Below are positions 1-7,902 of a DNA stretch of 64,000 nucleotides, in pieces. A program made the translations under genes and the position numbers. The first letter of the stretch is position 1, and the number at the start of each line of letters is the position of its first letter. Source of the stretch: Marmoricola sp. URHB0036 (GTDB lineage Bacteria; Actinomycetota; Actinomycetes; Propionibacteriales; Nocardioidaceae); NCBI RefSeq assembly GCF_000426045.1, contig NZ_AUEP01000020.1, forward strand, positions 21,016-85,015. The letters are read 5' to 3'. Under the pieces are notes generated by a model. It was not told the DNA's origin and searched no databases. It worked only from the letters and a program-made list of their open reading frames with translations.

Positions 1-903
1 CGTTACGCCGAGGAGTGGCTCGAGCAGCAGGCCATCGGCGGCCTGGTTGAGGTCGCCGAGCCCGGCGACCGCCGGACGCGGAGATACGTCACGAGCCGGG
101 GACAGCGGATGGCCCTTGCCGAGCCCGACTCGCCCGTGTACGCCGCGTCCATGGCTCTCCTCCTGGGCGGCGTCGGCGCGGTTCTGCCCCGGCTGCCGCA
201 GACCTATCGTGACGGGACCGGCATCTCCTTCGGTGAGTACGGCGACGACGTCCGGCTCGGGCAGGGGTTGTTCAACCGCATCGCGTTCCTCGGCCAGCTC
301 GTCCCGGAGTGGCTGCCGGCGATGCCGGACGTCGCCGCGCTGCTGGCCCGCGACGGGGCGGCAGCGGTCGACCTGGGCTGCGGGGTCGGGTGGTCGAGCA
401 TCGCCCTGGCCCAGGCCCACCCCGCACTCACCGTCCTCGGTGTCGACAGCGACGACGCCTCGGTGATGGAGGCGCGGCTGCACGCCGCCGACGCCGGGCT
501 GGAGGACCGGGTCCGCTTCGAGGTCGTCGACGCAGCTGCCGACCTCGGCGAGGACAGCTTCGACGTCGCCTTCTACTTCGAGGCCCTGCACGACATGGCT
601 CATCCCGTCGAGGCGCTGGCATCGACTGGCCGGGCGCTGCGCCCCGGTGGACGGGTGGTGGTCATGGACGAGCGTGCGGAGGAGGAGTTCGCCCCGGACG
701 GCTCGGAGATCGAACGGCTGCTGGCCGCGTCGAGCGTGCTGCACTGCCTGCCGGTGGGCCGCTCGCAAGGCGACTCGACAGCGACCGGCGCACTCTTCCG
801 TCCGGCGACGATGCGGCGTTACGCCGAGCAGGCGGGCTACGCAGCCGTCGAGGTCGCGCCCATCGAGCACGACGTCTTCCGGTTCTACGTGCTCAGGCCG
901 TGA
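1..903 (+). CDS. class I SAM-dependent methyltransferase, 5' truncated
   Basis: The reading frame is open from base 1, so the N-terminus lies outside the window; 300 residues are visible. The first ~35 residues (EEWLEQQ...RRTRRYVTSRG) look like the end of a winged-helix domain, as in Rv2258c-type regulator/methyltransferase proteins. A Rossmann methyltransferase domain follows, with the SAM-binding motif VDLGCGVG at about residues 122-129 of the visible part and a second acidic motif (VLGVDSD). The C-terminus is complete. Its last 11 bases overlap the convergent homocysteine methyltransferase gene. The substrate cannot be told from sequence. An internal ATG at 109 is probably not the true start, because the upstream frame is coding. 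Confidence 0.85.
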   Translation, partial: RYAEEWLEQQAIGGLVEVAEPGDRRTRRYVTSRGQRMALAEPDSPVYAASMALLLGGVGAVLPRLPQTYRDGTGISFGEYGDDVRLGQGLFNRIAFLGQLVPEWLPAMPDVAALLARDGAAAVDLGCGVGWSSIALAQAHPALTVLGVDSDDASVMEARLHAADAGLEDRVRFEVVDAAADLGEDSFDVAFYFEALHDMAHPVEALASTGRALRPGGRVVVMDERAEEEFAPDGSEIERLLAASSVLHCLPVGRSQGDSTATGALFRPATMRRYAEQAGYAAVEVAPIEHDVFRFYVLRP

Positions 904-1834
904 CGGCGTCCGCGATGGCGGCGATGTGCTCGTGGTCGGTGCCGCAGCACCCACCGACCACCCGGAGGTGCGGCAGGATCTGCTGCAGCTGCGCGTAGTG
1001 GTCGGCCAGCCCCTGCACGTCACCGCGGTCCAGCCCGTCGGCGGCGTCGAGCTCGGCGTGGCTCATCGTCGAGGAGTTCGCGCGGATCGCCTGCACCCGC
1101 TGCACCCACGGCTCGCCGTTCGCGAGGCCGTCCGCCAGGACCGAGGCGAAGTGGGTGGGGTGGGCGCAGTTCACCATGAAGTACGCCGCCACCGACTCGG
1201 TCTCCCGGTCGACCTGCTCGATCGCAGCACCCAGGCCCTGACCCGACGGCAGTCGCCCGTCGGTCTCGACGGTGAAGGAGACCGCGACGGGCACGCCGGC
1301 CGCCGTGGCCGCCTCGACGACGCCGATCGCCTCCTCGGCGTACGTCATCGTGACGGCGCTCATCAGCTGCGCACCCGCGGCGGCGAAGGCGTTGGCCTGG
1401 AGCGAGTGGTAGCTCGCGGCCTCGTCACTGCTCATGGTCTCGCCGACCACGTAGCCGTCGCCGCGTGGACCGACGACGCCGTTGACCACGGTCTCCAGGC
1501 CCGGCCGCGAGGCGCCCACCCTCGCGGCGTAGCTGACCGCCCGGCGGTTGACCTCGGCGAGAGCCCACGGGTCACACCCGAGCCGGGCACCCCAGTCGGG
1601 GTTGGCCCGCCAGGTCACCGTGTCGATGACGAAGCCGGACCCGACGCGTTCCGCGGTGTCGAGGTACGGCCTGAAGTAGCGGTCGAGGTGTGCTTTGCCG
1701 TCCTCGGAACTGAGCAACGGGAACGACGCGAAGTCGGGGAGGGCGAGGCCGTCGAGGAAGATCAGCGTCGTCTCGAGGCCGCCGTCGGTGAGGTAGACGG
1801 ACCCGCTCGCGGACAGGGGCAGAGAGGTGGGCAT
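893..1834 (-). CDS. homocysteine S-methyltransferase family protein
   Basis: A 313-residue, single-domain protein of the pfam S-methyl_trans (MmuM/BHMT) type. It would transfer a methyl group from a donor such as S-methylmethionine to homocysteine or another thiol. The zinc ligands are visible: Cys223 in the MVNCAHP motif and the pair Cys296-Cys297 in GGCCGTD near the C-terminus. The N-terminal TDGGLETTL motif is also typical. The gene is monocistronic and ends inside the convergent methyltransferase gene. About 80 bases separate its start from the end of the MBL gene upstream. The actual methyl donor is not resolved; members of the family also act on other thiols or selenols. Confidence 0.85.
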   Translation of the reverse strand: MPTSLPLSASGSVYLTDGGLETTLIFLDGLALPDFASFPLLSSEDGKAHLDRYFRPYLDTAERVGSGFVIDTVTWRANPDWGARLGCDPWALAEVNRRAVSYAARVGASRPGLETVVNGVVGPRGDGYVVGETMSSDEAASYHSLQANAFAAAGAQLMSAVTMTYAEEAIGVVEAATAAGVPVAVSFTVETDGRLPSGQGLGAAIEQVDRETESVAAYFMVNCAHPTHFASVLADGLANGEPWVQRVQAIRANSSTMSHAELDAADGLDRGDVQGLADHYAQLQQILPHLRVVGGCCGTDHEHIAAIADAVTA

Positions 1835-1912
1835 GAACGTCTCCTAAGCGGTTCCGTCGATGGTGCCCCGGAACCGGGCCTTGCGCAGCCCCGCGCGCGG
1901 CCGATCTGACTC

Positions 1913-2974
1913 TCAAGCCGGGCGAAGCGGCTCGAACCGGACGGTCGCGCCCGCGATGCGAGACACCTTTCCCTGGAGGGCCAGCAGCTCGAGATGGGCG
2001 AGCGTCTCGAACGCCGCCAGCACGCCGTCGAACGGCCCGAGCTCGTCGCGATGGCGCTCGCGTCGGGTCCACGGCAGCTCGCCGGCCGCCTCCCACGCCG
2101 TACGTGCTCCGGAGTCGACAGCGCGCAACGACTGCTCGAGGCGTACGTCGTGGTGCGCCACCAGCTCGTCGACCCGCGTGTGCGAGGACTCGGTCACCGG
2201 GCCGTGCGCCGGCAACAGCTTCAGGTCCGGCATCGCCCGGACCTTCGCGAGCGAGGCGAGGTAGTCACGCAACGGTTGCTGGACGTACGCCGGTTCGAAG
2301 CCGATCGAGGGCGTGATCGTGGAGAGCACGTGGTCGCCCGCGAAGAGCAACGAGGCCTCCTCGTCGGCGAAGACGTAGTGCCCTTGGGTGTGTCCGGGCG
2401 TCGAGACCGCCCCGAGCCGACGCGACCCGATGTCGATGACCAGGTCTCGGTCGAGCCACTCGTCGGGCATGCCGTAGTCGTCCATCGACGGCGGTCTGGA
2501 CGGCATCATCGCCCGCCAGCCCTCGGCCAGCTCCTCGGCCCCGGCGGCACGCAATCGGTCCATGTTCGGGTCCTCGTCGAGGGCGTCGCTGTGCATCAGC
2601 TCCATCGTGGCCTTGTCCCCGAGGCCGAGCGCCACGTGCGCGCCCACCTCACGACCGACCACCGAAGCCTGCGTGTAGTGGTCGCGGTGCATGTGGGTGA
2701 CCAGGAAGCGGCGGATGTCACGCACGGTGTAGCCGAGCTGCTTGAGACTCGCGTCGAAGATCGTGCGTGACTCGGGGATGGCCCAGCCACCGTCGATCAG
2801 CACCAGTCCGTCGTCGGTCTCGATGACGTAGACGTTGACCGCACGGAGCCCGTCCATCGGCAACGGCAGTGGCAACCGGTGCACGCCCGGCGCCACCTCG
2901 AAGGCGCCCGGCTCGGTCCACTCCCCCCGACCAGCACGGTCGACGACGCGCTCGGCGCCGGGGGGTCGGGTCAC
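1913..2974 (-). CDS. MBL-fold metallo-hydrolase
   Basis: A 353-residue metallo-beta-lactamase-fold hydrolase. The metal motif THMHRDH (His94, His96, Asp98, His99) is intact, and STPGHTQGH and LPAHGP supply the later ligands, so it should bind two metals. Family members hydrolyse thioesters, lactones and similar esters. It is the last gene of a leftward operon with the dehydrogenase-like and SDR genes; its GTG start overlaps the stop of the gene before it (GTGA). Given the KstR-type operator in front of the operon, a thioesterase or lactonase step in catabolism of a lipid or ketone is plausible, but this is inference. Confidence 0.85.
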   Translation of the reverse strand: MTRPPGAERVVDRAGRGEWTEPGAFEVAPGVHRLPLPLPMDGLRAVNVYVIETDDGLVLIDGGWAIPESRTIFDASLKQLGYTVRDIRRFLVTHMHRDHYTQASVVGREVGAHVALGLGDKATMELMHSDALDEDPNMDRLRAAGAEELAEGWRAMMPSRPPSMDDYGMPDEWLDRDLVIDIGSRRLGAVSTPGHTQGHYVFADEEASLLFAGDHVLSTITPSIGFEPAYVQQPLRDYLASLAKVRAMPDLKLLPAHGPVTESSHTRVDELVAHHDVRLEQSLRAVDSGARTAWEAAGELPWTRRERHRDELGPFDGVLAAFETLAHLELLALQGKVSRIAGATVRFEPLRPA

Positions 2975-4059
2975 GTCGCGGACGCTACCAACCCACGTCC
3001 CGTGACCGGTGGCAGGTCCTTGGCGTACACCAGTCCTGGCCCGGCCTCGCAGACGGCGTGCACGGCGTTCACCAGCCGCATCGCTGTCACGATCATCCCG
3101 GAGACGTTGTGGTCACCGTCCTCGCCGTGGTGGGTGAAGTCGATGCGCATCACCGGCTCGCCCTCGACCTCGACGCGGTAGCAACCGCCGCCCTCGGGAG
3201 GCTGCGGCCAGGACGGCATCTGGTCGACGTGGGTGCGCGTCACGTGGTCGAGGATCACCCGCGGCACTCCGTCGACCAAGCCTTTGACCTGGAAGCGGAC
3301 GGCACCCATGGTGCCCTCGGCGATGTCCACGCTCGCGGTGCTCAGCTCGCGGTCGGCCGGCTCGCGCTCGACGATCTCCTCGAGGTCGGGGTCGAGCTCG
3401 AGCTCGAGCCCGGCCGCGATCTGGCGTACGACGGGACCCCATGCGGTGGTGAGGATCCCGGGCTGCCAGAGCATCGCCACGTCGTCCATCGGCTTGCCGA
3501 AGCCGTAGATCTCGTTCATCACGACTGGCTGGTAGTACGTCGAGTAGTCGGCGATCTCGCTGACCCGGACCAGGTCGATCCGCTGCGACAGCGAGGTCAG
3601 CGCCAGCGGCAGCACGTCGTTGGCCCACCCGGGGTCGATGCCGTTGACGTGCAGGCTGGCCCCCGTCTTCTCCCCGGCGGCGTCGATGGCGTCGACGAAG
3701 TCGTCGAGGCCGAGCCCCTGCGGGTAGCAGAGCAGCACCGGGCCGCTCGAGACGACGTTGATGCCGCGCTCGACCATCTCGGTCAGATCGGCGATCGCCT
3801 CGAAGATGCGGTCGTCGACCATCGCCGTGTGCACGATGCAGTCGGGCTCGAGGGCGTACAGCGCCTCCTTGTCGTCGGTTGCCAGGACACCGAGCTCGCG
3901 TCCCAGTCCCGCGAGCTCACCTGCGTCCTTGCCGACCTTCTCCGGGCTGGAGACCCACACGCCCACGAGCTCGAGATCCGGACGGGCGTCGATGCCGGCG
4001 ATGGCGTGCCGACCCACCGTGCCGGTCGACCACGCGACGACGCGCTTGACGTCGCTCAC
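2971..4059 (-). CDS. dihydrodipicolinate reductase-like NAD(P)-dependent oxidoreductase
   Basis: A 362-residue protein with an N-terminal Rossmann domain ([10 protein letters not shown] at about residues 11-20) and a C-terminal alpha/beta domain. It resembles the dihydrodipicolinate reductase N-domain family that includes 2,4-diaminopentanoate dehydrogenase-like proteins. It is not DapB, which is about 100 residues shorter. The GTG start overlaps the end of the SDR gene (GTGA) and its stop overlaps the start of the MBL gene, so translation is probably coupled. The substrate is unknown; homologues are common in actinobacterial catabolic operons. Confidence 0.7.
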   Translation of the reverse strand: MSDVKRVVAWSTGTVGRHAIAGIDARPDLELVGVWVSSPEKVGKDAGELAGLGRELGVLATDDKEALYALEPDCIVHTAMVDDRIFEAIADLTEMVERGINVVSSGPVLLCYPQGLGLDDFVDAIDAAGEKTGASLHVNGIDPGWANDVLPLALTSLSQRIDLVRVSEIADYSTYYQPVVMNEIYGFGKPMDDVAMLWQPGILTTAWGPVVRQIAAGLELELDPDLEEIVEREPADRELSTASVDIAEGTMGAVRFQVKGLVDGVPRVILDHVTRTHVDQMPSWPQPPEGGGCYRVEVEGEPVMRIDFTHHGEDGDHNVSGMIVTAMRLVNAVHAVCEAGPGLVYAKDLPPVTGRGLVASAT

Positions 4060-4868
4060 TGTTCGGCACCCGATCCGGCGACCAGGTCGGGGAGACCGAG
4101 GTCGAGGTTGGGGATCTGCAGACCGCCGTCGACCTCGATCACCTTGCCGGTGACGAAGCCGCCCGCGGGACTGGCCAGGTAGAGCACCGCCGCCGAGATG
4201 TCCTCGACCTCACCCACGCGACCCAACGGCGTCTTCGAGGTCATCTGGTGCATGGTCGCCTCGTCGCTGGCCACGAACTCGAGCGCGCTGGTCATCACAC
4301 TGCCGACCGCGATCGCGTTCACCCGGATCGTCGGGCTCAGGTCGAGGGCCGCCAGCCGGGTGTAGTGCGCGAGTGCGGCCTTGGCCGTGCCGTAGGCGAG
4401 GTAGCCGCGGCCGGAGACCCGGCCCATCACGCTGGAGATGTTCACGATCGAGCCGCCGTCGTTCTTCAGCATCTGCGGCACCGCGGCCCGGGTGAGTGCG
4501 TGGGCGGTGGAGACGTTGAAGTGGAAGGCCTCCTCGAGGTAGGCCGGGTCGGTGTCGAGCAGTGCGTTGGGGATAGTTCCGCCGACGTTGTTCACGACGA
4601 TGTCGAGCCGGCCGAACTCGTCGTACGCCGCATCGGCCAGGCCGGCGACGGCGTCGAGGTCCATCAGGTTGGCGGGTACGACGAGGGCTCGTCGCCCGGC
4701 CGCCTCGACGTCCTTGGCGACCTGCTCGAGCTGGTCGGCCGTGCGTGAGGAGAGGACGACATCGGCACCCGCCTCGGCGAGGGCGACGGCACTCGCCGCG
4801 CCGATCCCCCGTCCGGCGCCGGTGACGACCGCGACCTTCCCGTCCACCTTGAAGCGGTCCAGAATCAT
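4056..4868 (-). CDS. short-chain dehydrogenase/reductase (SDR)
   Basis: A 270-residue classical SDR. The cofactor motif TGAGRGIG spans residues 16-23, NNVG is at 93-96, the catalytic Ser is in NISSV (about 145-146), and the YxxxK motif is Tyr159-Lys163. It would oxidise an alcohol or reduce a ketone with NAD(P). It is the first gene of a three-gene operon (SDR, DHDPR-like, MBL). Its ATG lies 7 bases after a -10-like TACATT, so the transcript is probably leaderless. That -10 overlaps a KstR-type palindrome, which suggests TetR-family repression. Confidence 0.88.
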   Translation of the reverse strand: MILDRFKVDGKVAVVTGAGRGIGAASAVALAEAGADVVLSSRTADQLEQVAKDVEAAGRRALVVPANLMDLDAVAGLADAAYDEFGRLDIVVNNVGGTIPNALLDTDPAYLEEAFHFNVSTAHALTRAAVPQMLKNDGGSIVNISSVMGRVSGRGYLAYGTAKAALAHYTRLAALDLSPTIRVNAIAVGSVMTSALEFVASDEATMHQMTSKTPLGRVGEVEDISAAVLYLASPAGGFVTGKVIEVDGGLQIPNLDLGLPDLVAGSGAEQ

Positions 4869-4877
4869 GCGCGAAAA

Positions 4878-4891
4878 TGTAACACGTTCTA
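4878..4891. promoter_or_regulatory. KstR-type operator overlapping the SDR operon promoter
   Basis: TGTAACACGTTCTA matches the KstR consensus TNNAACNNGTTNNA at every fixed position. It lies 9 bases upstream of the SDR start codon. The putative -10 box (TACATT on the minus strand, 4876-4881) overlaps it, a position expected for repression. KstR controls sterol catabolism genes in mycobacteria and rhodococci. Other TetR proteins can recognise similar palindromes, so the identity of the regulator is inferred. Confidence 0.6.
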
Positions 4892-4925
4892 GTTCTTGGT
4901 GGACCAGTCTCAGGTCGCCGGGTTT

Positions 4926-5007
4926 CCCCGGACGTCCGGGGATTCTGTGGGCTGGCGGGCAGAACTTTGCCTGCCAGCCCGGAGTTTCACCGGACGTCCG
5001 GGGAAAC
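4926..5007. repeat. compound palindromic element flanking a terminator hairpin
   Basis: Three nested symmetric parts fill the gap between the kinase gene and the SDR operon. A perfect 16-bp palindrome, CCCCGGACGTCCGGGG, is at 4926-4941. A 13-base stem (4949-4961 with 4968-4980, one mismatch, 6-base loop) follows. A second palindrome, CACCGGACGTCCGGGG, is at 4988-5003 and extends to a 24-bp near-palindrome at 4984-5007. The outer palindromes are inverted copies of each other. The layout resembles a REP/BIME-like element that also ends transcription. Confidence 0.7.
4949..4980 (-). terminator. stem-loop terminator for the histidine kinase gene
   Basis: The inverted repeat GGGCTGGCGGGCA / TGCCTGCCAGCCC has 12 of 13 pairs and the loop GAACTT. 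It starts 45 bases past the kinase stop and lies before the SDR promoter. There is no clear U-tract, which is common for actinobacterial terminators. Confidence 0.55.
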
Positions 5008-5025
5008 TTGGGGCGACGCCCTCCC

Positions 5026-5784
5026 TCACGCCAGGTCGGCCAGCGCCTCCCGGGCGAGCGGCACCTGGAGCAGGAAGGTGGCGCCGTGGCCGTGCTCGGA
5101 CTCGACGCTCACGGTGCCGCCGTGGCTCTCCGCGATCTGTTTGGTGATGAACAGGCCGAGGCCGAGGCCGGGCAGGTGGGCGGTCTCCTCCTCGCGCTGG
5201 AAGACCTCGAAGATGCGGGCCTTGCCGTCCTCGCTGATGCCCGGACCCTCGTCGTGCACCGAGATCCGGGCGAAGTGACGGCCGCGGTCGAGGGAGACCG
5301 AGATGCTCGACCCGGGCGGGGAGAACTTGATGGCGTTGCCGAGCAGGTTGACCATCGCCCGCTCCAGCCGGATCGAGTCACCGTCGACCCAGCAGCCGGG
5401 CTCGTCGGCGAAGAGCACCAGCTTCATGTTCTTGGCATCTGCGAGCAGACGGGTGCGTTCGACGACCGACCTCACCAGCTCGGACAGCTCGAGACGTTCG
5501 AGCTCGAGGCTCTCCATGTCGTCGAGCGAGAAGCCGTGGCTGAGGTCGGTGATCAGCGCCGTCATGGTGATCGCCGAGCGGTGCAGCTGTTCGAGCTGCT
5601 TGCGCACCATCGGCTCGAGGACCTGGTGCTCGAGCAGCACCTCGCTCAGCCCGAGGATCACCTGCGCAGGCGAGGACAGGTCGTGCACCGTCATCGCGTT
5701 CAGCCGGCGCTGGGAGGCCAGCTGGCTGTTGATCCGGCCCAGCTCGCGGAGGAGCATCTCGTGCCGCTCGTCCTCAGCCTGCAT
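5026..5784 (-). CDS. soluble sensor histidine kinase
   Basis: A 252-residue kinase with no membrane segment. A coiled N-terminus is followed by a HisKA-type dimerisation domain with the phospho-acceptor in VHDLSSP, an unusual H-box (HDLSSP instead of HE-LR-TP). An HATPase_c domain follows, with the N-box [17 protein letters not shown] and the G2-like motif [11 protein letters not shown]. It ends with [12 protein letters not shown]. The frame is open for 37 more codons upstream, but that stretch does not look coding. The ATG at 5784 begins [11 protein letters not shown], a normal helical start. A 37-codon frame upstream overlaps this start. No partner regulator is adjacent. Confidence 0.8.
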   Translation of the reverse strand: MQAEDERHEMLLRELGRINSQLASQRRLNAMTVHDLSSPAQVILGLSEVLLEHQVLEPMVRKQLEQLHRSAITMTALITDLSHGFSLDDMESLELERLELSELVRSVVERTRLLADAKNMKLVLFADEPGCWVDGDSIRLERAMVNLLGNAIKFSPPGSSISVSLDRGRHFARISVHDEGPGISEDGKARIFEVFQREEETAHLPGLGLGLFITKQIAESHGGTVSVESEHGHGATFLLQVPLAREALADLA

Positions 5785-5887
5785 CGACTCGGTCCTCCCC
5801 CCAGCAGCGGCACAGTCCGACCTCCTCGAGGTCACGCTGCTGGGTGGTGTCGCGGCCCAGCATCGACGACTCCCAGGCGGCGGACAT
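5774..5887 (-). CDS. small upstream frame overlapping the kinase start
   Basis: A 37-codon frame starts at ATG 5887 and stops 11 bases inside the kinase gene. A -10-like TACCAT (minus strand; 5894-5899) sits exactly 6 bases before the ATG, as in leaderless transcripts. The product contains a CRCW motif and matches no family I recognise. It may be a leader peptide that couples translation to the kinase, or the true 5' end of the kinase mRNA. It is not certain to be translated. Confidence 0.35.
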   Translation of the reverse strand: MSAAWESSMLGRDTTQQRDLEEVGLCRCWGEDRVDAG

Positions 5888-6116
5888 GCTGGCATGGTAG
5901 GGCGAGGTCCGGGTCCATTTCAGGGGGTCGTCCACAGGAGGTTGGGTGCCCGGCCGCCATACCCGGACAGAGTCGGGCAAGGCGCACGAGATTTCCTTTC
6001 GATGCCGTCCCAAAGATTGCGGCTCGCCCCCGTGCCGAACGCGGCAGCCGGGGCTAGGGTGATTTCGAGGGTCCGGCGGCGACTAGTCCGGCCGATCAAC
6101 AGATGGGGGGTGCGCG

Positions 6117-6182
6117 ATGACGGTCACGACCGCCCACTCCCGCCCCGTGCGTCACCAGCTCACGACGGCTGCCCGCACGTGA
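6117..6182 (+). CDS. 21-codon leader frame coupled to a GAF-ANTAR gene
   Basis: ATG 6117 is preceded by a purine-rich, SD-like run (AGATGGGGGG) with a 6-base spacer. The frame ends in TGA at 6180-6182, overlapping the GTG start of the GAF-ANTAR gene as GTGA. The 21-residue product is rich in Thr, Ala, Arg and His. The main gene has no SD of its own, so translational coupling would explain its expression. A -10-like TAGGGT lies at 6056-6061. Confidence 0.4.
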   Translation: MTVTTAHSRPVRHQLTTAART

Positions 6183-6829
6183 CCAAGGCACCGACCGATC
6201 AGCTCGAGCGACTGTGTCGAGCCGCTGTCACGGTCACCGGGGTGAGCAGCTGCGGGGTCACCATGCTGACCGACGGTGGGCAGAGCGTCACCGCCCTCGC
6301 GTCCGCCCCGCAGGCGCACGCCGTCGAGGATCTGCAGCACACCCTGGGCGAGGGCCCGGGTGTCGACGCCTCCCGATCTGGTGCTGCGGTGCTCGTCCCC
6401 GACCTCAGCGACGGTGACGATCCGGCCCTGAAGAGGTGGCCCACGTTCGCCAGGGGCGCCGTGGACTCCGGTGTGTTGGCGGCGTTTGCCTTCCCGCTGC
6501 TCCTCGGCACTGCCCGGATCGGCGCGATGAGTCTCTACCGGAACTCACCGGGTGGCCTGACCCCTGACCAGCTCACGCAGGGCCTGGTCACTGCCGACTC
6601 GGTGGCACTGACCCTGGCCGAGAAGGGCGACGGGCTGCCGATGCCGGACCAGGCCGATCCGATGCGGGTGCACCAGGCCGCCGGGATGGCCATGGTCCAG
6701 CTCGGCGTACCGGTCGACCAGGCGCTGCTGCGCATGCGGGCGATCGCCTTTGCCGAGGGGACCACCGTGGACGAGCTCGCCGACGCCATCTTGCTGCGAC
6801 AGCGGCGACTTTCTCAGGAGGACGCATGA
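6179..6829 (+). CDS. GAF-ANTAR domain regulator (first of a pair)
   Basis: A 216-residue cytosolic protein. The N-terminal GAF sensor domain starts at about residue 8 (QLERLCRAAV). The C-terminal ANTAR RNA-binding domain begins near VHQAAGMAMV and ends with TTVDELADAILLR. ANTAR proteins bind paired hexaloop hairpins in mRNA and prevent transcription termination. The start is taken as GTG 6179 because the GAF fold begins right after it and a leader frame stops there; GTG 6110 is an alternative. The next gene overlaps it by 4 bases (ATGA) and encodes a similar protein. Confidence 0.75.
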   Translation: MTKAPTDQLERLCRAAVTVTGVSSCGVTMLTDGGQSVTALASAPQAHAVEDLQHTLGEGPGVDASRSGAAVLVPDLSDGDDPALKRWPTFARGAVDSGVLAAFAFPLLLGTARIGAMSLYRNSPGGLTPDQLTQGLVTADSVALTLAEKGDGLPMPDQADPMRVHQAAGMAMVQLGVPVDQALLRMRAIAFAEGTTVDELADAILLRQRRLSQEDA

Positions 6830-7575
6830 CACCAGACGAAAGGCTGGTACGGCAGGCCGCGCTGGCCGAACGCTTCGTGGCGCTGGCCGACACCCTGGTC
6901 GACGACTTCGACGTCGTGGAGGTGCTCGACGGGCTGATGGGCACTTGTCTCGAGCTGCTCGGGGTCGACGAGGCGGGACTGCTGCTGACCGACCCACGGG
7001 GTGGCTTGCAACGCGTCGCATCGTCCAGCGAGGAGGCACGCCTGCTCGAGCTGTTGCAGGTGCAGACCCGCGAGGGTCCCTGCTTCGAGGCCGTGGCGAC
7101 CGGGGAGATCATCGCCGTCGACGACATCTCCGCGACCCATGACCGCTGGCCGGCCTTCGCCGAGCGGGCGGTGGCCGACGGGTTCAGCTCGGTCTACGCC
7201 TTCCCGATGCGACTACGCGACGCCACCGTGGGCGGCCTGAACCTGTTCGGTGTCCGCGCCGCATCCCTCGTTGACGACGACCAGGTGATCGCCAAGGCGC
7301 TGGCCGACATCGCCACCATCGGGATCCTCCAGCAGCGCAGCATCCACCGTTCCTCGGTGCTCGCGGAGAACCTCCAGCGCGCACTGAACACGCGCATCGT
7401 GGTGGAGCAGGCCAAGGGCGTGCTCTCCGAGCGTGGCCAGATGCCGATGGACCAGACCTTCGAGCTGCTCCGCTCCTTCGCGCGCAGCCACAACCTCAAG
7501 CTCAGCGAGCTCGCCCGCTCGATCGTGTACCCACCCCACCGGGCCGACGAGGTTCTCGCCAGTCGAGACAGCTGA
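6826..7575 (+). CDS. GAF-ANTAR domain regulator (second of a pair)
   Basis: A 249-residue protein with a GAF domain at about 20-160 (LVDDFDVVEVLDGLM...AFPMRLRDATVGGLNLF) and an ANTAR domain at about 180-240 (LNTRIVVEQAKGVLSERG...LKLSELARSIV). It is better conserved than its neighbour and begins in the ATGA overlap with it, so the two are one operon and may form a heterodimer or act in sequence. No hexaloop antitermination target was recognised nearby. Confidence 0.85.
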   Translation: MTPDERLVRQAALAERFVALADTLVDDFDVVEVLDGLMGTCLELLGVDEAGLLLTDPRGGLQRVASSSEEARLLELLQVQTREGPCFEAVATGEIIAVDDISATHDRWPAFAERAVADGFSSVYAFPMRLRDATVGGLNLFGVRAASLVDDDQVIAKALADIATIGILQQRSIHRSSVLAENLQRALNTRIVVEQAKGVLSERGQMPMDQTFELLRSFARSHNLKLSELARSIVYPPHRADEVLASRDS

Positions 7576-7902
7576 CCGCTCTCGCTCTGGTCAGGCCGCG
7601 CCTGCCGGGCGTACCGTACTGCCAGCGCCATCGGCGCCGCAGCCCGGACCCCGCTGCTCGTGAACACCGAGCAGCGAAAAGGTCCCGCGTGCACCATCTC
7701 CCCCGCACCCGCAGCGCAGGTCGGCATCGGTCCGACCCGCCGCGGGTCCCCTACTGGTCGCCGAGGCACCGCCGCCTCCGGCCACCGGCCCGTGAGCCCG
7801 GGGGAACTCCGAAGAGTCGCGAACCCCTCCTAGTGGCGCGACTCGGACGAGATGGGGTCGGGCGCCCGTCGGCCACCACCTGGCCGGCGGGGGCCCGGCG
7901 TT
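7576..7902. other. 327-base intergenic region between convergent genes
   Basis: No gene is supported here. Short frames in it have no plausible start context or family features. It contains a hairpin with 8-base perfect arms (GAGTCGCG at 7814-7821, CGCGACTC at 7837-7844). Confidence 0.5.
7814..7844 (-). terminator. hairpin downstream of the LacI gene
   Basis: Perfect 8-base arms GAGTCGCG / CGCGACTC are separated by 15 bases, about 60 bases past the LacI stop codon. It could terminate that gene or, in the other direction, the GAF-ANTAR operon. Confidence 0.35.

Noticed and set aside
5303..6178. Upstream extension of the GAF-ANTAR frame
   Set aside because: It is antisense to the kinase gene, and its translation is Ser/Arg-rich without domain features. 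GTG 6179 matches the beginning of the GAF fold.
7576..7902. A possible small RNA or hexaloop target for the ANTAR proteins downstream of their gene
   Set aside because: I found one hairpin but not the paired hexaloop structure that ANTAR targets have.
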